42,923 nt of DNA from a virus: positions 1-42,923 of the IMG/VR virus record IMGVR_UViG_3300047471_000528; one strand, given 5' to 3'. Below are positions 39,399 to 42,923 of the stretch, piece by piece (within the stretch, counting starts at the first letter, position 1; each line of letters begins with the position of its first letter). Position numbers and translations under genes: made by a program. The notes beneath the pieces were generated by a model, which saw only the letters and a list, made by a program, of their open reading frames with translations, made no database searches and was not told where the DNA came from.

Positions 39399-40579
39399 TT
39401 CTCCTGATCCTTAAATAGAATGTCAATACACTTCTTCGTGAGTTTGTAACCAATCCCCCCTTCAAACATTGCCCCGCCGATCATTTCCGCCTGCTCCATT
39501 GTTGTGATGAACTTGTCGAAAGTTTCTACGTCAAATTCATTCCAATTCATTCTGAGGAGATAAGCCCTACTTAATCCATGCCCCTCCGCGTCATACAACT
39601 GTTGAAGTACAATCGTCGCTATTGATGAGATAGGAGATTTCCCTCCACTCATTACAAATTGAGTGTAATTTGGTAATAGCCCCGTTGCTTCGGAAATGGC
39701 TTCTTCGATGTGATGTTTCTGAATAATCAAGTTTAAAGAATGATCTGCACATAAAATCATTGCAAGCTTTAAAATTGATGTATGAATTCTTCCTAGGATG
39801 CCTGTCTTATCTTTGACATTCTGTTGAGATGCTCGGAATGGTTTATACCAAGATTCATATTCCTTCCGCGCGGCATCATTAATTTGCATCTCCCCATTCA
39901 GCTTACTGATCGCTAAAAGTGAGTCAGCTATTTTCTGCATCGAAGCTGTTGTATCTGGAAAATCAAACAAGCTATTTGCTTGTCTAAATTCATTCGGTTT
40001 TACTAGAAAAGTCCTACCCAGTAATCCCCCTGTTCTCGCTTTTTCATCATAAAGATCCACCAACAGACTTTCGTTAGAAGCTGCCATCATTGTGAAACAG
40101 ATGTTTTTGATATGGAAAGTTCCCGTTCCACGAAGTCTACTAGTGTACTCCTCTTTGAAATCATAGATATCCGTAAGGATTTTAATGGCTTCTGGGTCGT
40201 TGACAATACCAGCGGATAATTCGGGAGCGGAAAAAAGTGCTGACCCTCCCTTAACAGCTTTGCCCGTCTTAGGATGAGTTTCTCCTCTAGCAAGTTCATC
40301 CAAAATTGCTTGAATGCTAGTGCGTCCGGAAATAACCTTTGTGTTGGCGATTTTACTAGTAAGTTTCTCACAAAATCTGACAGGGTTCCCCTTCCTATGT
40401 ACTGCTGAGTCTGCGAGTAATAGCACATATACATTCGGATACAGGTTTGAATCTCCTTGTCGTATATAGCAACTATCTCGCATAACGGCGGAAACCGTGC
40501 AATAGGCGGCCCACTTCCAAAATGATTCCGGCGATTCATATGGTTTTGTATGCTCCAACAGAAGTTTGATAAATGCCAC
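39395..40579 (-). CDS. DUF3987-like primase/helicase-type ATPase
   Basis: A 394-residue protein of the type annotated as DUF3987 (YfjI/RepA-like), often found in phage and plasmid replication modules. The segment YPNVYVLLLADSAVHRKGNPV replaces a classic Walker A (GPSGxxKS becomes ADSAVHRKG), so nucleotide binding may be altered. A later helical region ends with MIGGAMFEGGIGYKL. No other replicative helicase is evident in the genome, so it may open DNA at the origin. The ATG at 40577-40579 gives the usual start of this family. Confidence 0.65.
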   Translation of the reverse strand: MAFIKLLLEHTKPYESPESFWKWAAYCTVSAVMRDSCYIRQGDSNLYPNVYVLLLADSAVHRKGNPVRFCEKLTSKIANTKVISGRTSIQAILDELARGETHPKTGKAVKGGSALFSAPELSAGIVNDPEAIKILTDIYDFKEEYTSRLRGTGTFHIKNICFTMMAASNESLLVDLYDEKARTGGLLGRTFLVKPNEFRQANSLFDFPDTTASMQKIADSLLAISKLNGEMQINDAARKEYESWYKPFRASQQNVKDKTGILGRIHTSILKLAMILCADHSLNLIIQKHHIEEAISEATGLLPNYTQFVMSGGKSPISSIATIVLQQLYDAEGHGLSRAYLLRMNWNEFDVETFDKFITTMEQAEMIGGAMFEGGIGYKLTKKCIDILFKDQEK

Positions 40580-40606
40580 GCCGCGCGGCTCCTCTACAAG
40601 TATGTC

Positions 40607-40798
40607 TCATTTTTCTTTCATTTCTTTCAATTCGGCTATGAATTGCGAGGCTTCGTGTTTGTAGAGATCTGAAATATGATCTTTTTTGAACCGAAGTTGA
40701 ATCATGTCTTTGCGATGATGATGAAGCCCTACATCATTGAGGAGAATTTCGATGTATTTAAGTTGTTTGTCTGTTAGAGGTTGATTAACGAATCCCAT
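40607..40798 (-). CDS. Small helical protein, DUF1018-like
   Basis: A 63-residue helical protein with the pattern LTDKQLKYIEILLNDVGL, then DLYKHEASQFIAELKEMKEK. This resembles the HTH-like segment seen in small phage DNA-binding proteins of the Mu gp16 (DUF1018) group, a weak match from memory. It overlaps the nucleoside-deoxyribosyltransferase-like gene by 14 bases. Confidence 0.55.
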   Translation of the reverse strand: MGFVNQPLTDKQLKYIEILLNDVGLHHHRKDMIQLRFKKDHISDLYKHEASQFIAELKEMKEK

Positions 40799-41180
40799 AT
40801 TCAGTATTTATTGTCCTTGGGAGAGCAGAAATCAACGATAATACTACAACACCTGGAAGATAATAAAAAATGGAACTCTGGTAGTCTTGCCCATGAAGAT
40901 AAATTTGTTTACCTTTTGCATAAGCATAACCATATTCCATGAATTTTCCTTTTCCAGGAGAATCTCCATATTGATCTGTAAAGAGAATTAGTGCGTCTGC
41001 TTCGTCGATGTCCATAAAATCTTGTAAAGCAAATTTTTGTTCGTCTTCGGGAGTCCTTAGGAGTGGATAATTTTCACTCACCCAACGAGAAGTAACCTCA
41101 TGCCCCATTGATTCTAATAGAGCTTTATAATCTCTCAGCCACCATCTAGCTTTGAAATTGTGTGCTAGATAAATTTTCAT
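40785..41180 (-). CDS. Nucleoside 2-deoxyribosyltransferase-like enzyme
   Basis: A 131-residue protein of the NDT/DNMP-glycosidase fold. It opens MKIYLAHNF, has GHEVTSRWV near residues 26-34, an acidic DID..ADALILFT region at 57-68 and a conserved catalytic Glu, E82, in GKGKFMEYGYAYAKGK. NDT enzymes exchange or release bases on deoxyribonucleosides through a covalent Glu intermediate. It may recycle or remove nucleotides in the phage dNTP pool. The start is shared with the last base of the MazG-like gene stop. Confidence 0.75.
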   Translation of the reverse strand: MKIYLAHNFKARWWLRDYKALLESMGHEVTSRWVSENYPLLRTPEDEQKFALQDFMDIDEADALILFTDQYGDSPGKGKFMEYGYAYAKGKQIYLHGQDYQSSIFYYLPGVVVLSLISALPRTINTEYGIR

Positions 41181-41596
41181 TAGTATTTCTTCCCTCCTTC
41201 CGCGCGGCGATTCTCCAATTTGTGATCCTCCCTCTGTGCGTTGTATGCCATTTTCTCAACAAAGGCGCCGCCCAAATCTAATCCCAACCCTGCTCCAATG
41301 TCAAATATCCTGATTATAGCATCAGCTAATTCAACTTCGAACATTGTGCGCCAAGGCAATTTATCATCTTTGAGAGATTTCCTGTGCCCTTCCATTGCTT
41401 CTGCCAATTCAGATACAACAAGCATAAGCATTTCAGGCACATTTCGTTTTAGTAGAAGTCCACTTTCAAGGTCTACCCACCATTTCTTGTTTGCTTCGTG
41501 AACAGATTCACACAAATTATTGATAGCAAGAATTGCATTTTGCTCACCAATATCAAGTGCTCTTTCACTTAGTCTCTGTATTTCTGGTTTGTCCAT
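41180..41596 (-). CDS. MazG-like nucleotide pyrophosphohydrolase
   Basis: A 138-residue all-alpha NTP-PPase. Metal-binding acids are in SELAEAME (E63, E66) and EVELAD (E89, D92), with GHRKSLKDDKLPWR between and a terminal YNAQREDHK. MazG enzymes hydrolyse nucleoside triphosphates to monophosphates plus PPi. Its neighbours are an NDT-like enzyme and a DUF5664-like protein, so dNTP pool control is the probable role. It overlaps the upstream gene by 32 bases. Confidence 0.78.
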   Translation of the reverse strand: MDKPEIQRLSERALDIGEQNAILAINNLCESVHEANKKWWVDLESGLLLKRNVPEMLMLVVSELAEAMEGHRKSLKDDKLPWRTMFEVELADAIIRIFDIGAGLGLDLGGAFVEKMAYNAQREDHKLENRRAEGGKKY

Positions 41597-42125
41597 TTAA
41601 CCCTTCTCCTTTCAAATCGAAGTATCGTACCACGAGACAGTTCCACGCGACCTTAGACAACTGATTTTCGCTAGTATCGCCATTGCAATATTTATGAAAA
41701 TGATTGCTGGCGTGATTAAGACAATCAATAAGAAAATCTCGACCACCCTTTTTCCAAGAGTCACCATACTTTTCGAGACCCTCCTCAAAAATGCTTGCGA
41801 TTTCATCTAAGAATTCAATGGGGATTAGATCATGGCGCGCACGTTTGATGGTGCGTTTGCCTTGACCTTCTGGATGGATTGTTGGATTCACCCATAAATG
41901 TCGTATAGTCCCTGCTTGATATGCTATGGGTGAAGTACAAAAAGATCCTTCATTACCGGGATCTTTTCTTACTCCACAGTAATCACAAAATTCGACTAGT
42001 TTAGGATCAACCTCCATTTCAGAAAATTGATGTTGTGTTCCTCTTGGGTTTTTGATACAATTTGTGCTATTTACATCACTATACTTAGTATCACCTGAAA
42101 TACCACAGTATGTACATCTCATCAT
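41565..42125 (-). CDS. dATP/dGTP diphosphohydrolase-like (DUF5664) with N-terminal zinc ribbon
   Basis: A 186-residue protein. Residues 1-70 hold CTYCG, a distant C.., CDYCG and C, one zinc ribbon pair; the remainder follows the dATP/dGTP diphosphohydrolase N-terminal (DUF5664) pattern: RARHDLIPIEFLDEIASIFEEG, GDSWKKGGRDFLIDCLNHA and a C-terminal helix. These all-alpha proteins are related to MazG enzymes. The zinc ribbon is not usual and may mediate DNA contact (inference). It overlaps the polymerase stop by ATGA. Confidence 0.7.
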   Translation of the reverse strand: MMRCTYCGISGDTKYSDVNSTNCIKNPRGTQHQFSEMEVDPKLVEFCDYCGVRKDPGNEGSFCTSPIAYQAGTIRHLWVNPTIHPEGQGKRTIKRARHDLIPIEFLDEIASIFEEGLEKYGDSWKKGGRDFLIDCLNHASNHFHKYCNGDTSENQLSKVAWNCLVVRYFDLKGEGLNGQTRNTETK

Positions 42126-42923
42126 TTATATTCAAATCCTTTCAAATTTTTCCAATTCTCACTTGACCATTCTGCTTCCATTGGTATCACTAATCTAAAA
42201 TCTCGCGAGAGAGAGCAATTTGTGAAATCAATTGGCGTAACGACGTTTCGTTCAAAGATTCTTGAATATTCTTCCTTTCTTCCTTTCTCAACTTCTGCAA
42301 GGCAACCGTCATGAGCTTCCACAATTGGGCGTGCCCAACTGCCGCATTCTTCGAAAGTTGATATAAAGGAAAACTTAAGCTGGTCCCCAACAATTCCCTG
42401 CGGAAGTGTGGAAATTGCCTCATTAATAGTATGGTCATCAATTCTTCCGTAGAAATCACGCCTTCTTCCATTAGGGAATATAAGCGTTCGAGTTTCTTTG
42501 ACATGCTTTCCGACTTCACGATGGAATACTCCTCTTATGTTAGGTTGACGATTATGAAAGGTTTTGAGAATTTTCGTACAATCTCGAATAGGTTTGTGGA
42601 GCATCATCATTAGACGATCCTCCTTCATATTCCGTTCCCCCGCGTGTCTTACAGTTTTGCTTGCGTGGTAGCGATCCTCACCTGTTCCTGTTTCAGGGTT
42701 TATCCAGAGTCCTTTTTTTATTTCAGAAGGATCACAATTATAGACCCAACTACCTGTAAGACGGTGAATACCGACAGGCCCATCAAAAACTTCCAATATT
42801 TCAAAATCCTTCGCGAGGACCGCATCGACGCGCGCTTCAGCCTGTGATAAATCACACTCAACAAAATCATATCCAGGGCTAGGGACGAACATTGAACGTA
42901 TATCTTTTCCATATTCCTCTCCT
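42122..42923 (-). CDS. DNA polymerase I (family A), C-terminal palm/fingers part (continues at base 1-1773)
   Basis: This is the 3' part of the polymerase whose 5' part lies at 1-1773. The frame is open through the repeated 127 bases. In the numbering of the full protein, motif A is CDLSQAEAR with D573 binding metal, the O-helix is near residues 636-650 (SKTVRHAG, where many phage enzymes have HA instead of FG) and motif C is VEAHDGC, keeping the H-D pair but with Gly instead of the usual Glu after it. The ORF starting with M at 42892 is an internal methionine, not a true start. Confidence 0.9.
   Translation of the reverse strand, partial: GEEYGKDIRSMFVPSPGYDFVECDLSQAEARVDAVLAKDFEILEVFDGPVGIHRLTGSWVYNCDPSEIKKGLWINPETGTGEDRYHASKTVRHAGERNMKEDRLMMMLHKPIRDCTKILKTFHNRQPNIRGVFHREVGKHVKETRTLIFPNGRRRDFYGRIDDHTINEAISTLPQGIVGDQLKFSFISTFEECGSWARPIVEAHDGCLAEVEKGRKEEYSRIFERNVVTPIDFTNCSLSRDFRLVIPMEAEWSSENWKNLKGFEYK
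42797..42923. repeat. Terminal direct repeat, right copy (circular closure)
   Basis: Identical to bases 1-127. Counting the sequence once, the genome has 42,796 unique bases. The polymerase gene uses either copy and becomes continuous when the two ends are joined. Confidence 0.95.

Larger units (their letters stand above)
704..41207. repeat. Dispersed GCGCGG / CCGCGC motif across the genome
   Basis: GCGCGG occurs about 52 times on the plus strand (for example 704, 1301, 10211, 19956, 28769, 35930, 37277) and its complement about 34 times (for example 7084, 16207, 25166, 34541); ten sites are CCGCGCGG and count on both. Most plus-strand copies read GGCGCGG. Copies lie in all three codon positions, so this is a DNA-level signal. 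Counts were made by eye. Confidence 0.75.

Noticed and set aside
40785-42923. 2-aminoadenine (Z-genome) or other base-modified genome
   Set aside because: MazG-like and dATP/dGTP-type genes next to a family A polymerase recall Z phages, but no PurZ, no HD-domain dATPase and no hydroxymethylase or base-modification gene is seen.
1-42923. tRNA genes, CRISPR arrays and insertion sequences
   Set aside because: No cloverleaf with the usual T-loop and anticodon arm, no regularly spaced direct repeats and no transposase were recognised. A tRNA scan was not possible, so a degenerate tRNA could be missed.

Overview
The window is a complete circular (or circularly permuted) tailed-phage genome. Bases 1-127 recur exactly at 42797-42923, and a family A DNA polymerase reads in one frame across that join, so the unique length is 42,796 bp. 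The phage is probably short-tailed (podovirus-like). It has a large terminase, portal, scaffold, major capsid protein, small head-tail adaptors, a 1213-residue nozzle-like protein and three candidate ejection proteins, but no tape measure, sheath or tail tube. I see no integrase, repressor, RNA polymerase, tRNA, CRISPR array or insertion sequence. The DNA looks AT-rich (roughly 41% G+C by eye). Promoters resemble bacterial sigma-70 sites, so the host is a bacterium that I cannot name; a Bacteroidetes-type promoter is not seen.

Layout: two divergent transcription units start from a control region of about 0.5 kb (11.3-11.8 kb). The leftward (early) unit runs from 11.3 kb down to 1, across the circular join, and on from 42.8 to 38.9 kb. 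It encodes a SNF2-type helicase, a Cas4/RecB-like Fe-S nuclease, a Sak4-like ATPase, a DUF669-like protein, a DNA polymerase with an N-terminal uracil-DNA-glycosylase-like domain plus exonuclease, a dATP/dGTP-diphosphohydrolase-like protein, a MazG-like pyrophosphohydrolase, a nucleoside 2-deoxyribosyltransferase-like protein, a DUF3987-like ATPase and many small zinc-knuckle proteins. Genes are tightly coupled, many by ATGA overlaps, and several under 60 codons fill the gaps.

The rightward (late) unit runs from 11.8 to 39.0 kb. First come small proteins (a lipoprotein, membrane peptides, a LuxR-type HTH protein, a metallopeptidase, a candidate small terminase). Next comes head morphogenesis (terL, portal, KTSC-domain protein, scaffold, capsid, decoration protein), then a glycosyltransferase and a methyltransferase, adaptors, and a second glycosyltransferase fused to a methyltransferase-like domain. 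These are followed by repeat-rich fibre or decoration proteins, a GH24 lysozyme, the nozzle protein and ejection proteins. The two units converge and overlap by 107 bp at 38902-39008.

Strongest unexplained signals: (1) the hexamer GCGCGG, usually GGCGCGG, counted by eye about 52 times on the plus strand and 34 on the minus strand, in all reading frames of an AT-rich genome; (2) a near-identical 28-bp operator-like element in opposite orientation on the two sides of the control region, next to two matching promoters; (3) nested inverted repeats around an AT-rich core, a candidate origin; (4) a 12-bp hairpin that buries a Shine-Dalgarno sequence; (5) two glycosyltransferase/methyltransferase pairs inside the virion operon; (6) a beta-sandwich module present three times, with a DSLSLSD-type repeat shared by two adjacent proteins.
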